The position numbers and the translations under genes are program-made. A model generated the notes under the pieces. The model was not told the DNA's origin, ran no database searches, and saw only the letters and a list, made by a program, of their open reading frames with translations. This document shows, in pieces, positions 16,297 through 23,121 of a DNA stretch of 23,121 nt (within the stretch, counting starts at the first letter, position 1; every line of letters starts with the position of its first letter). This stretch comes from an uncultured Lachnospiraceae bacterium. GTDB taxonomy: Bacteria > Bacillota > Clostridia > Lachnospirales > Lachnospiraceae. The stretch is taken from positions 1 to 23,121 of the forward strand of contig CACZOG010000173.1 in assembly GCA_902782715.1 (NCBI GenBank). The letters are read 5' to 3'.

Positions 16297-17359
16297 TTTG
16301 AACAGCCTCCTCATCTTCACTTTCGGGTTTATTCATTATCTGAATGTTGAAAGGATCAACTTTGATTCCGACTTTCTCACCTACGGGGAACATCTTTGTT
16401 GAATGAACGAGCCATTCAAAACCGTTCGCCATAACTTCCATCTCGTAATGTACGCCCTTGAAGATAAGATGCGTAACTTCGCCTGTGATCGTGCCTTCTT
16501 CGGGTTTAACGAGTTCGATGTCCTCAGGTCTTATAACAACGTCCACGTGTTTATTTTCGCCGAATCCTTTATCTACACATGCAAATTTGGCTCCGAGTAT
16601 CTCAACAAGTTCGTCTCTTATGAAAATAGAGTCTATGATATTCGAATCACCTATAAAGTCGGCAACAAAAGCATTTTCGGGTTCGTTGTAGATCATCTCG
16701 GGTGTACCGATCTGCTGTATATATCCCTGGTTCATAACGACGATCGTATCGGACATCGTAAGAGCTTCTTCCTGATCGTGTGTTACATATATGAAAGTAA
16801 TACCGAGTTCGTTTTTAAGTCTGATAAGTTCGTACTGCATGTCCTGTCTGAGTTTAAGATCGAGAGCGCCGAGAGGCTCGTCTAAAAGAAGAACCTTGGG
16901 TTCATTAACGATAGCTCTTGCGATAGCGATACGCTGCTGCTGACCGCCGGAGAGTGAATCGGGCATTCTGTTCTCATAGCCCTCAAGGTTAACGAGTTTA
17001 AGCGCGTATTTGATCTTATCGTCGATATAAGACTTTGATTTATTCTTTATCTTAAGTCCGAATGCAATATTTTCCGCGATATTCATATGAGTAAAAAGAG
17101 CGTATTTCTGGAATACGGTATTAAGCTGTCTTTTATATGCGGGGAGTTTGGTGATATCGTTTCCGTCAAAAATAACACGTCCTGTATCGGGAGTTTCAAA
17201 ACCGCCGATAATCCTTAAAGTTGTGGTCTTACCACATCCCGAAGGGCCAAGGAGAGTAACGAATTCGTTTTCTCTGATGTAGAGATTCATTTCATCCAAA
17301 ACGAGATGGTTATCGTATGATTTGGAAATGTTTTCAAGTGTGATTAATTTGTTGCTCAT
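16286..17359 (-). CDS. potA: Polyamine ABC transporter ATP-binding protein PotA
   Basis: A 357-residue ABC ATPase that powers PotBC. Walker A GPSGCGKT is at 38-45, the Q-loop glutamine at 84, signature LSGGQQQR at 136-143, Walker B VLLLDE at 156-161 and the switch VTHD further on. The C-terminal third (from about 240) is the TOBE-type regulatory domain, with VVIRPEDIELV typical of PotA. The start at 17359 is chosen because GGAG lies five bases upstream and the protein then begins as in the family (MSNKLITLENISKSYD). A longer frame to 17404 runs through the dyad described separately and lacks a ribosome site. First gene of the potA-potB-potC operon. Confidence 0.94.
   Translation of the reverse strand: MSNKLITLENISKSYDNHLVLDEMNLYIRENEFVTLLGPSGCGKTTTLRIIGGFETPDTGRVIFDGNDITKLPAYKRQLNTVFQKYALFTHMNIAENIAFGLKIKNKSKSYIDDKIKYALKLVNLEGYENRMPDSLSGGQQQRIAIARAIVNEPKVLLLDEPLGALDLKLRQDMQYELIRLKNELGITFIYVTHDQEEALTMSDTIVVMNQGYIQQIGTPEMIYNEPENAFVADFIGDSNIIDSIFIRDELVEILGAKFACVDKGFGENKHVDVVIRPEDIELVKPEEGTITGEVTHLIFKGVHYEMEVMANGFEWLVHSTKMFPVGEKVGIKVDPFNIQIMNKPESEDEEAVQIEE
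16306..16311 (-). promoter_or_regulatory. Ribosome binding site that fixes the potB start
   Basis: AGGAGG within the last codons of potA, nine bases before the TTG at 16296. Confidence 0.6.
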
Positions 17360-17382
17360 TTTTACTCCGTTCTCAAATTCTT

Positions 17383-17405
17383 CTTGTGCACAAAGTGTGG
17401 ACAAG
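17383..17405. repeat. 23-bp inverted repeat upstream of potA (operator or leader hairpin)
   Basis: The sequence has the form CTTGT-N-CACA-N3-TGTG-N-ACAAG: nine matching pairs on each side, one mismatched pair and a three-base centre. It lies 24 bases upstream of the potA ATG. It could be a repressor operator in the potA-lactonase divergent region, or a hairpin in the potA leader. It has no T-run after it on the minus strand, so it is not a standard terminator. Confidence 0.55.
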
Positions 17406-17468
17406 ACTCTATATGTTGTGCTTATTTGTTTTCGCTAGTATTTTAAAGAAAAATAATGCGAAAAACAT

Positions 17469-17497
17469 TTTATATTTTATATTATTTATGCTATTAT
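17469..17497 (+). promoter_or_regulatory. Possible promoter of the lactonase-like gene
   Basis: -10 TATTAT (17492-17497) with TGC directly before it as an extended -10, 17 bases after a weak -35 TTTATA (17469-17474). The region is AT-rich, so a chance match cannot be excluded. I could not find a convincing potA promoter on the other strand of this 222-base gap. Confidence 0.4.
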
Positions 17498-17581
17498 GTA
17501 AATCAAATTCATGTTTGTTTGATAAATATTTTTTCTTATTTTTATTAATGAACAATCTTAGTTGTTGAGGGGTGAATGTAT

Positions 17582-18640
17582 ATGAGATTCAGCAAGTATG
17601 TTGCATATGTTTCAAGTTATACAAAAAGGAATAAAAAAGGTATCACGATTTATGACGTAGACATTGAAAAGGGTACTTTTATATACAGGAATTCTCTTGA
17701 GATTTCCAACTCGTCTTATCTGACTTCTTCGCATAACGATCAGTTTCTTTATTCGATAACGGATATGGGTGTTAAAAGTTACGAGATAACAGAGAACGGT
17801 GATCTTGATGAGATCAATTTTGCATCCGTTAACGGTATGAGAGGCTGCTATCTTTCAACTGACTACACAGACAGATTTCTTTTCGTTGCAGGATATCATG
17901 ACGGTAAGATAACGGTTCTTCGTGTAGGCGAAGACGGAGCAGTCGGAGAGATAACGGATGAGATCTACGTTCAGGGCATGGGAGAAGTATCCGATCGTTC
18001 TTACGTTCCCCATGTAAGCTGCGTTAAAATGTCCAGGGACAATAAATTCCTTCTTGCTTCCGATACAGGCATGGATCACGTTAACGTATATAAGCTTAAC
18101 TATGAGACCGGTAAACTTAAACCTGTCGATATCATAAGATCCGATGTTAATTCCGGACCGAGACATATGATCTTTTCGGTGGATAATAAATATGTATACG
18201 TACTTAACGAAATGCAGAATTCGATAGTTGTATTTACTTATACCGCACTTGATTCCGGATATCCCGAGTTCGAAAAGATCCAGACCATTCAGACGGTTGA
18301 TGATAAGTATCACGCATCCACGTCTTTATCGAGAGCCCTTAAATTCAGCGAAGACAGAAATTACATCATAACTTCGACTGCCGGCGACAATTCTGTAGAG
18401 ATATTTAAAAGAAACGAAGATGACGGTCTTTTATCGAAGATCCTTTGTCTTCCCATAAGCGGAACTTATCCTAAAGATGCGGCTCTTTTCCCGGATCTGA
18501 AACATCTTGTTTCTTTAAATCATGAATCGAGTACGATGACATTCTTTAATGTAGATCTTGAAAAGGGACTTCTTTCCATGTGCGCAAAAGAAGTAAAGAT
18601 CGATTATCCTAACTGTGTGATCTTCCACGGTATCAAATGA
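17582..18640 (+). CDS. Lactonase-family seven-bladed beta-propeller protein
   Basis: A 352-residue protein of the lactonase (6-phosphogluconolactonase-like, PF10282) family. Blade-like repeats recur: YVAYVSSYTKRNKKGITIYDVD, DRFLFVAGYHDGKITVLRV, NKFLLASDTGMDHVNVYKLNYETGKL, SGPRHMIFSVDNKYVYVLNEMQNSIVVF and NYIITSTAGDNSVEIFKRNEDDGLL. The SGPRH and YVLNE segments are typical of this family. There is no signal peptide, so it should be cytoplasmic. The start at 17582 is preferred over the ATG six bases earlier because GAGGGG is nine bases before it and only three before the other. Enzymatic activity is inferred from the family; many members are uncharacterised. It is divergent from potA. Confidence 0.85.
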   Translation: MRFSKYVAYVSSYTKRNKKGITIYDVDIEKGTFIYRNSLEISNSSYLTSSHNDQFLYSITDMGVKSYEITENGDLDEINFASVNGMRGCYLSTDYTDRFLFVAGYHDGKITVLRVGEDGAVGEITDEIYVQGMGEVSDRSYVPHVSCVKMSRDNKFLLASDTGMDHVNVYKLNYETGKLKPVDIIRSDVNSGPRHMIFSVDNKYVYVLNEMQNSIVVFTYTALDSGYPEFEKIQTIQTVDDKYHASTSLSRALKFSEDRNYIITSTAGDNSVEIFKRNEDDGLLSKILCLPISGTYPKDAALFPDLKHLVSLNHESSTMTFFNVDLEKGLLSMCAKEVKIDYPNCVIFHGIK

Positions 18641-18724
18641 TCAGGGGTTATATCTGTTTGTGAAAAATATTTAACTATTTGGAATTACATGAGTTTAGCT
18701 TGAAAAATAGGAGAATATTAAGTT

Positions 18725-19570
18725 TTGAAAGATAAGTTTTTATTTAAGAAAAAGAATATAATCATTTCCGTTTTGTTTGCGATCGTCTTTTTGAGCGCAT
18801 TTGTTTTTGCATTTTCGGGAATTCTTAACGTGCACGCTTCAAGAACGGTGAGAACAGATGAAAACGGAAATATTTTTTATGTCTATAATGTTGATGATCC
18901 CGAACTTGAAATAGAAAATGAATATGTCAATTCAAATTCGGGCGAACCCGATGAGTTTCAGACGGATATTTCCAGGAAATTATCATCTTTTGACGTAAAC
19001 GATCCTTTTCTTATTCTTGTGAACAAAGAAAATCCTTTGACGGAAGATGTTGAATGCGAACTCGTTAAATTTGACGGTTTCGAGATCGACATAAGGATCT
19101 ATGAAGATGTATTGCAGATGTTTAAAGATGCAAAAGAAGAAGGCTGCAATCTTTTCCTTGCATCAGGCTACAGGGATTACAATACACAGAGATTTCTTTA
19201 CGAAAAGAAGATCTCATATTTTAAAAAACTTGGTTATGATTCAAAAGAAGCCGAAGAGATCGCTTCAATGAAAGTTACGCCACCACTTACGAGCGAACAC
19301 GAGACCGGTCTTGCTGTCGATATTTTAAGTTATGCTTATAACAATATGGATGCCGGATTCGGTCAGAGCGAAGCGGGAATATGGCTTTCCGAAAATTGTT
19401 ATAAATACGGATTCATCTTAAGATATCCCGAAGGTAAGGAAGATATAACCGAGATTCAGTATGAACCCTGGCATTTCAGATATGTCGGAAAAGAAGCTGC
19501 TGAATTCATATATGTAAATAAACTTACCTTTGATGAATTTTATGAAATGGTGCAGACAAACAATGAGTAA
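18725..19570 (+). CDS. Membrane-anchored D-alanyl-D-alanine carboxypeptidase, VanY/M15B family
   Basis: A 281-residue zinc peptidase that trims the terminal D-Ala of peptidoglycan stem peptides outside the cell. A hydrophobic segment at about 12-35 is a signal anchor. The catalytic domain has ASGYRDYNTQ, then SEHETGLAVDI (zinc ligands His192 and Asp199) and EPWHFRYVG (Glu247, His250), the full M15B set. The start is TTG, with AGGAG 11 bases upstream; the sequence then begins MKDKFLFKKKN, a good positive N-terminus before the membrane segment. No vancomycin-resistance genes are nearby, so it is an ordinary wall-maintenance enzyme (inference). Its end overlaps tgt by eight bases. Confidence 0.92.
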   Translation: MKDKFLFKKKNIIISVLFAIVFLSAFVFAFSGILNVHASRTVRTDENGNIFYVYNVDDPELEIENEYVNSNSGEPDEFQTDISRKLSSFDVNDPFLILVNKENPLTEDVECELVKFDGFEIDIRIYEDVLQMFKDAKEEGCNLFLASGYRDYNTQRFLYEKKISYFKKLGYDSKEAEEIASMKVTPPLTSEHETGLAVDILSYAYNNMDAGFGQSEAGIWLSENCYKYGFILRYPEGKEDITEIQYEPWHFRYVGKEAAEFIYVNKLTFDEFYEMVQTNNE

Positions 19571-20699
19571 TTTTACTGTATTAAAAAAAGAAGGTTTGGC
19601 AAAAAGAGGGCGTTTTGAAACCGTTCACGGTACTATCGAAACGCCCGTATTTATGAATGTCGGAACGGTCGCCGCTATAAAAGGTGCGGTTTCTACCGAA
19701 GATCTTGAGAGGATCGGAACTCAGGTTGAGCTTTCCAACACATATCATCTTCATGTAAGACCCGGAGATGACAAGATCAAAGCCCTCGGAGGACTTCATA
19801 AGTTTATGTCATGGAATAAACCCATTCTTACTGACTCGGGCGGATTTCAGGTTTTTTCACTTGCTTCGCTTCGTAAGATAAAGGAAGAAGGCGTTGAGTT
19901 TTCATCACATATAGACGGACGTAAGATCTTTATGGGTCCGGAAGAGAGTATGAGAATTCAGTCAAACCTTGCTTCCACTATCGCAATGGCATTTGATGAA
20001 TGCCCAAATTCCAAAGCCGATAGAAAGTATGTCGAGGATTCTGTTGCAAGAACCACCAGATGGCTGGAAAGATGCAAAGCGGAAATGACGAGACTTAATT
20101 CACTTGAAGATACCATCAACAAAGAACAGCTTCTTTTCGGGATCAATCAGGGCGCGATCTTTTCTGACATAAGAATTGAACATGCAAAAAGAATTTCCGA
20201 AATGGATCTTCCCGGATATGCGATCGGCGGACTTGCCGTTGGTGAGACTCATGAGGAAATGTATAATATAATAGAAAATACCGTTCCTTATCTTCCTTCT
20301 GATAAACCTGTATATCTTATGGGTGTCGGAACTCCCGCCAATATTCTTGAGGCGGTTGAGAGAGGAGTGGACTTCTTTGACTGCGTATATCCTTCCAGGA
20401 ATGCAAGACATGCACATCTTTATACGAATACCGGAAAGATCAATCTTATGAATGCGAAATATGAACTTGACGATTCTCCGATAGAAGAAGGCTGCCGGTG
20501 CCCGACCTGTCAGAGATATTCAAGAGCGTACATCCGTCATCTTTTAAAGGCCAAGGAAATGCTCGGTATGAGACTCTGCGTACTGCATAATCTGTATTTT
20601 TACAACAATATGATGCAGGAGATCAGGGATTCGCTCGATAACGGTACGTTTAAAGAATACAAAAAATCCAAGATTGAAAGAATGTCGGGTGAAAATTAA
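19563..20699 (+). CDS. tgt: Queuine/preQ1 tRNA-guanine transglycosylase
   Basis: A 378-residue enzyme that exchanges guanine 34 of GUN-anticodon tRNAs for preQ1. The general-base motif DSGGFQVFSL holds Asp91. The nucleophile lies in FDCVYPSRNARH (Asp273). The zinc site is Cys311, Cys313, Cys316 and His342. GINQGAIFSDIR and GYAIGGLAVGE are also typical. The start is set at 19563 (MSNFTVLKKEG), overlapping the end of the carboxypeptidase gene; the longer frame upstream is simply the end of that gene in another frame. The ribosome site is weak, which suggests coupled translation. queA is not beside it; yajC follows, a common arrangement. Confidence 0.96.
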   Translation: MSNFTVLKKEGLAKRGRFETVHGTIETPVFMNVGTVAAIKGAVSTEDLERIGTQVELSNTYHLHVRPGDDKIKALGGLHKFMSWNKPILTDSGGFQVFSLASLRKIKEEGVEFSSHIDGRKIFMGPEESMRIQSNLASTIAMAFDECPNSKADRKYVEDSVARTTRWLERCKAEMTRLNSLEDTINKEQLLFGINQGAIFSDIRIEHAKRISEMDLPGYAIGGLAVGETHEEMYNIIENTVPYLPSDKPVYLMGVGTPANILEAVERGVDFFDCVYPSRNARHAHLYTNTGKINLMNAKYELDDSPIEEGCRCPTCQRYSRAYIRHLLKAKEMLGMRLCVLHNLYFYNNMMQEIRDSLDNGTFKEYKKSKIERMSGEN

Positions 20700-20770
20700 T
20701 AAATTTTTACTTGTAATATTGTATAAAATCACTTATTGTATTAGTTGTTATTAATTAAGGAGGCATATTT

Positions 20771-21097
20771 ATGTTCAATTTATTGCTTGACGCAGCAGGT
20801 GCAACAACCGGTGGATTCTTAGGCGGACTCGGTATCTGGGGCACTATTGCATACATTGTTATTTTCGGTGTATTTATTTATTTTGTTATTATCAGACCTC
20901 AGAAGAAAGAACAGAAGAAAGTCAGCGCAATGCTTTCAAGCATGGAAGTAGGCGATTCTGTTGTTACTACTTCAGGTTTTTACGGTGTTATCATAGATAT
21001 TTCTGAGGAAGACGTTATCGTTGAATTCGGAAGCAACAAAAACTGCAGAATTCCGATGAAGAAAACGGCTATCGCTCAGATCGAAAAGGCCGAATAG
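20771..21097 (+). CDS. yajC: Preprotein translocase accessory subunit YajC
   Basis: A 108-residue single-pass membrane protein associated with SecDF and SecYEG. One hydrophobic segment (about 20-42) is followed by the signature IIRPQKKEQKK, then MLSSMEVGDSVVTTSGFYGVIIDI and a short beta-rich cytoplasmic tail. AAGGAGG is at optimal distance from the ATG. Its position straight after tgt is a conserved gene order. secD and secF are not next to it; an L,D-transpeptidase gene follows after eight bases. Confidence 0.95.
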   Translation: MFNLLLDAAGATTGGFLGGLGIWGTIAYIVIFGVFIYFVIIRPQKKEQKKVSAMLSSMEVGDSVVTTSGFYGVIIDISEEDVIVEFGSNKNCRIPMKKTAIAQIEKAE

Positions 21098-21105
21098 GAG
21101 TTTTT

Positions 21106-22788
21106 ATGAAAAAAGTCGGAACAATATTATCTGCATTTTTAATATTGATCCTAATATTAGCTTCGGGATTGTATTTTTTCGGAGTTTATTATTTCAGAGA
21201 CTGGTTTTGTCCTAATACTTACATAAACGGCACTAATGTATCTTTTCAGAGATATTCCGTCTGTGACGATATAATCAACAACATGCTCATTACGCATAAT
21301 CTTGTTATCGAAGATAATGACGGCTCGGTTGTTTTTATTGACGGAGAACAGATCTACAATTATGACAAGACTCAGATTTCCAAAGCCGCTGACATCATCA
21401 AAAGATCTGAAAATCCTTATTTATGGCCTAAATACGTTTTCAGCCCTCATTATTATGAGTTTAAACCCGTTGTTTATCTTAATGAAGATGAACTCATTGA
21501 ACTGGTTGAAGATTCTTCCATAGGACAGAGGGACCGTTTTGATGCAAAAAGAAAAGCTGAGATAGTATACAGTAAAGAGAACGGTTATGAACTGATCGAC
21601 AATACTCAGAATCTTCTCGACTGGAATTTGTGCCTTGAGCTTATCAAACAGGCTTCGGTTCAGGATCTCGGTTTTATCAATCTGAATGATTCGGGTGTAT
21701 ACAAATCCGTTGAAACCACCAGGGAATATACCGAGACAAAAGAACTCTGGAGCAAACTTGAAAAGACGCTTGATTTTAACATGACATACAAACTTGCTAC
21801 AGGTGAAGACATTGTTGTTGATTCTTCCGTTATATCCAATTTCCTTACATTAGACGAAAACGGTGATTTCGTTTTTGACGAAAACGGCGAAGCGGTTCTT
21901 GATTCGGCAAAGATCCTCGCTTATGTTCAGGAGCTTTCCGATACATATGACAATATGTATAAGGATAAGAAATTTAAAACGACAACAGGCGGCATTGTAA
22001 CCATTCCTTATACAAGATATACAACATACGGAAGTCTTATGAATGTTGCTGCCGAAGCGGAAGAACTTGAGAATATTATCAAGTCTCATAAGAGTCCGGG
22101 CGAAAGAGAACCGATCTATATAAGAAAAGAAGATAAAGGTTCATATAACAACAATTACGGCGGTACATACGTTGAAGTTGATGTTGCCGGACAGCATATG
22201 TATTACTATAAGGATAACAAGCTCGTCTTTGATACCGATGTTGTTACAGGATGTAAAGCTAACGGAAACATGACTCCCGACTGTGTATGCTTTATCTTAA
22301 ACAAAGCAAGAAATGTTACGCTTATCGGTCCGGGATATGAATCATTTGTTTATTACTGGATGTGCATTACAGGTCAGATCGGTATTCATGATGCTACATG
22401 GAGAAGGACATTCGGCGGAGATATCTATCTCTGGGGCGGATCTCACGGATGCGTCAATACGCCTATAAACAAGATGTCCGAGCTTTATGACATGATGGAG
22501 ATCGGAACTCCCGTTATCGTTCATCATTATGAGCCTCCCGTAGAGGAAGAAGAGGATATTGAAGATTTAGAGGATGCTGAAGCTTCAGAAGACGTCGATG
22601 CAGTTGAGAAATCGGAAGATTCTAAAGTTAACGAAGACGGCGACAAACCTGAAGGATCTGAGGATTCAGATAAATCCGAAGAAGGAGATGAATCCGAAGA
22701 AGCCCCAGACGGATCTGAAGGCACGGATGATAACGGATCCGATACGGAAACTTCGGAATCCGAAGAAAACGCCGATACAGAAGGCTGA
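21106..22788 (+). CDS. L,D-transpeptidase (YkuD) with peptidoglycan-binding region and acidic tail
   Basis: A 560-residue envelope enzyme that makes 3-3 cross-links or attaches groups to peptidoglycan. An N-terminal membrane anchor spans about 5-27. Residues 60-330 resemble the PG-binding-4 domains that accompany many clostridial YkuD proteins. The YkuD domain (about 350-475) has catalytic His428 (IGIHDATW) and nucleophile Cys449 in GGSHGCVNTP, so it should be active. From about residue 480 to the end the protein is almost only Glu, Asp, Ser and Gly, an 80-residue disordered tail outside the cell. TAGGAG precedes the ATG, eight bases after yajC, so the two may share a transcript. A strong terminator follows. 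Confidence 0.92.
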   Translation: MKKVGTILSAFLILILILASGLYFFGVYYFRDWFCPNTYINGTNVSFQRYSVCDDIINNMLITHNLVIEDNDGSVVFIDGEQIYNYDKTQISKAADIIKRSENPYLWPKYVFSPHYYEFKPVVYLNEDELIELVEDSSIGQRDRFDAKRKAEIVYSKENGYELIDNTQNLLDWNLCLELIKQASVQDLGFINLNDSGVYKSVETTREYTETKELWSKLEKTLDFNMTYKLATGEDIVVDSSVISNFLTLDENGDFVFDENGEAVLDSAKILAYVQELSDTYDNMYKDKKFKTTTGGIVTIPYTRYTTYGSLMNVAAEAEELENIIKSHKSPGEREPIYIRKEDKGSYNNNYGGTYVEVDVAGQHMYYYKDNKLVFDTDVVTGCKANGNMTPDCVCFILNKARNVTLIGPGYESFVYYWMCITGQIGIHDATWRRTFGGDIYLWGGSHGCVNTPINKMSELYDMMEIGTPVIVHHYEPPVEEEEDIEDLEDAEASEDVDAVEKSEDSKVNEDGDKPEGSEDSDKSEEGDESEEAPDGSEGTDDNGSDTETSESEENADTEG

Positions 22789-22828
22789 GTATCGACAGAT
22801 AATCAGGTTTTTAAAAAATATGACAGTT

Positions 22829-22860
22829 AACCGGACATTAAAAGTGTCCGGTTTTCTTTA
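22829..22860 (+). terminator. Intrinsic terminator after the L,D-transpeptidase gene
   Basis: AACCGGACA (22829-22837) pairs perfectly with TGTCCGGTT (22845-22853) around a seven-base loop, followed by TTCTTT. It ends the tgt-yajC-transpeptidase group. Confidence 0.85.
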
Positions 22861-22961
22861 TAAAAAACAGTTATGTAACCCTTAAAATGCCTTTATTTAT
22901 ATACATTTTTTATATTATCTTTTATATTGTTAAAATTTTGTCATTTTTTACGTTTTTTCCA

Positions 22962-22990
22962 TTGACTTAGTATTTTTATAAATGTAAAAT
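22962..22990 (+). promoter_or_regulatory. Promoter of serC
   Basis: -35 TTGACT (22962-22967), exactly 17 bases, -10 TAAAAT (22985-22990): the best sigma-A match in the window. Transcription should start near 22997, giving a leader of about 60 bases. Confidence 0.7.
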
Positions 22991-23006
22991 AAGAAAAGTC
23001 GATTTG

Positions 23007-23021
23007 TTTACCATAGGTAAA
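23007..23021. repeat. Short perfect dyad in the serC leader
   Basis: TTTACC-ATA-GGTAAA, six-base arms around three bases, located about 10-25 bases downstream of the predicted serC transcription start. It may be an operator or a small leader hairpin; in AT-rich DNA it may also be chance. Confidence 0.3.
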
Positions 23022-23058
23022 TTATTAAATATTTTTATATATTTCAGGAGGAAGTATC

Positions 23059-23121
23059 ATGTCCAGAGTTTACAATTTCTCTGCAGGTCCCGCTGTTTTA
23101 CCTGAAGAAGTTTTAAAAGAA
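23059..23121 (+). CDS. serC: Phosphoserine aminotransferase, N-terminal fragment
   Basis: Only the first 21 codons are inside the window. They read MSRVYNFSAGPAVLPEEVLKE, the highly conserved start of phosphoserine aminotransferase (YNFSAGPA-LP), the second step of serine biosynthesis. AGGAGG lies eight bases before the ATG. The rest continues beyond the right edge; serA often follows in Clostridia but cannot be seen here. Confidence 0.93.
   Translation, partial: MSRVYNFSAGPAVLPEEVLKE

Noticed and set aside
16403..16885. 160-codon open frame on the plus strand
   Set aside because: It is antisense to potA, which shows all ABC ATPase motifs.
17386..17568. 60-codon hydrophobic open frame in the potA-lactonase gap
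   Set aside because: It begins at GTG without a ribosome site, inside the dyad, and its hydrophobic composition is what T-rich DNA gives by chance.
17855..18313. 152-codon open frame on the minus strand
   Set aside because: It is the shadow of the lactonase-like gene; the sequence has no recognisable domain and no start signals.
18641..18724. Terminator or promoter between the lactonase-like gene and the carboxypeptidase gene
   Set aside because: No stable hairpin with a T-run and no well-spaced -35/-10 pair was found in these 84 bases.
20700..20770. Promoter in the gap before yajC
   Set aside because: TTGTAA and TATAAA occur here but not at an acceptable spacing to each other or to another box, so I did not call a promoter.
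22527..22724. Serine-rich open frame on the minus strand
   Set aside because: It is the reverse of the Glu/Asp/Ser tail of the L,D-transpeptidase; the repetitive composition explains it.
1..23121. Mobile element, prophage, CRISPR or defence system
   Set aside because: No transposase, integrase, terminal repeats, spaced direct repeats or defence domains are present; nearly every gene belongs to a housekeeping family.

Overview
The window looks like a chromosomal segment of a low-GC Gram-positive bacterium, most likely an anaerobic member of the Clostridia close to Lachnospiraceae (inference). The reasons are the AT-rich intergenic DNA, strong GGAGG-type ribosome binding sites, a DNA polymerase I whose proofreading domain has lost its motif, and Firmicutes-typical families (TmcAL/YlbM, DUF1292, WalJ/YycJ, an ACT plus UPF0210 pair, a long FtsA-like protein). 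Almost all of it is housekeeping DNA. I see no phage, insertion sequence, CRISPR array or defence island.

Layout. Positions 1-80 (minus) hold the body of a tRNA-Leu(CAA) with its own promoter. A plus-strand block follows (198-8317): a small membrane zinc-finger protein, polA, coaE, an FtsA-like ATPase with a long C-terminal extension, a WalJ-type metallo-hydrolase, an ACT-domain protein and a UPF0210 (PFL-fold) protein. Several of these genes overlap. A bidirectional terminator at about 8337-8367 separates the block from a minus-strand pair (tmcAL and a DUF1292 protein, 8418-9986). From a divergent promoter region, a plus-strand group runs through an unknown membrane protein, a glycogen-debranching-like protein that has lost every GH13 catalytic residue, and trpS (10105-13429).

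The polyamine transport locus is split. potD is on the plus strand (13541-14593), behind a terminator whose stem contains the start of potD's own probable promoter. It converges through a shared terminator on a minus-strand potA-potB-potC operon (14684-17359). A 23-bp inverted repeat lies just upstream of potA. Divergent from potA are a lactonase-like beta-propeller, a membrane-anchored VanY-type D,D-carboxypeptidase, tgt, yajC and an L,D-transpeptidase with a very acidic tail (17582-22788). After a terminator, a strong promoter leads into serC, which is cut off by the window end.

There is no complete new system that I can demonstrate. The points most worth following are the catalytically dead GH13 protein (10543-12402) with its small membrane-protein neighbour, the overlapping terminator and promoter in front of potD, the dyad in front of potA, and the beta-grasp-like tail on the FtsA homologue.
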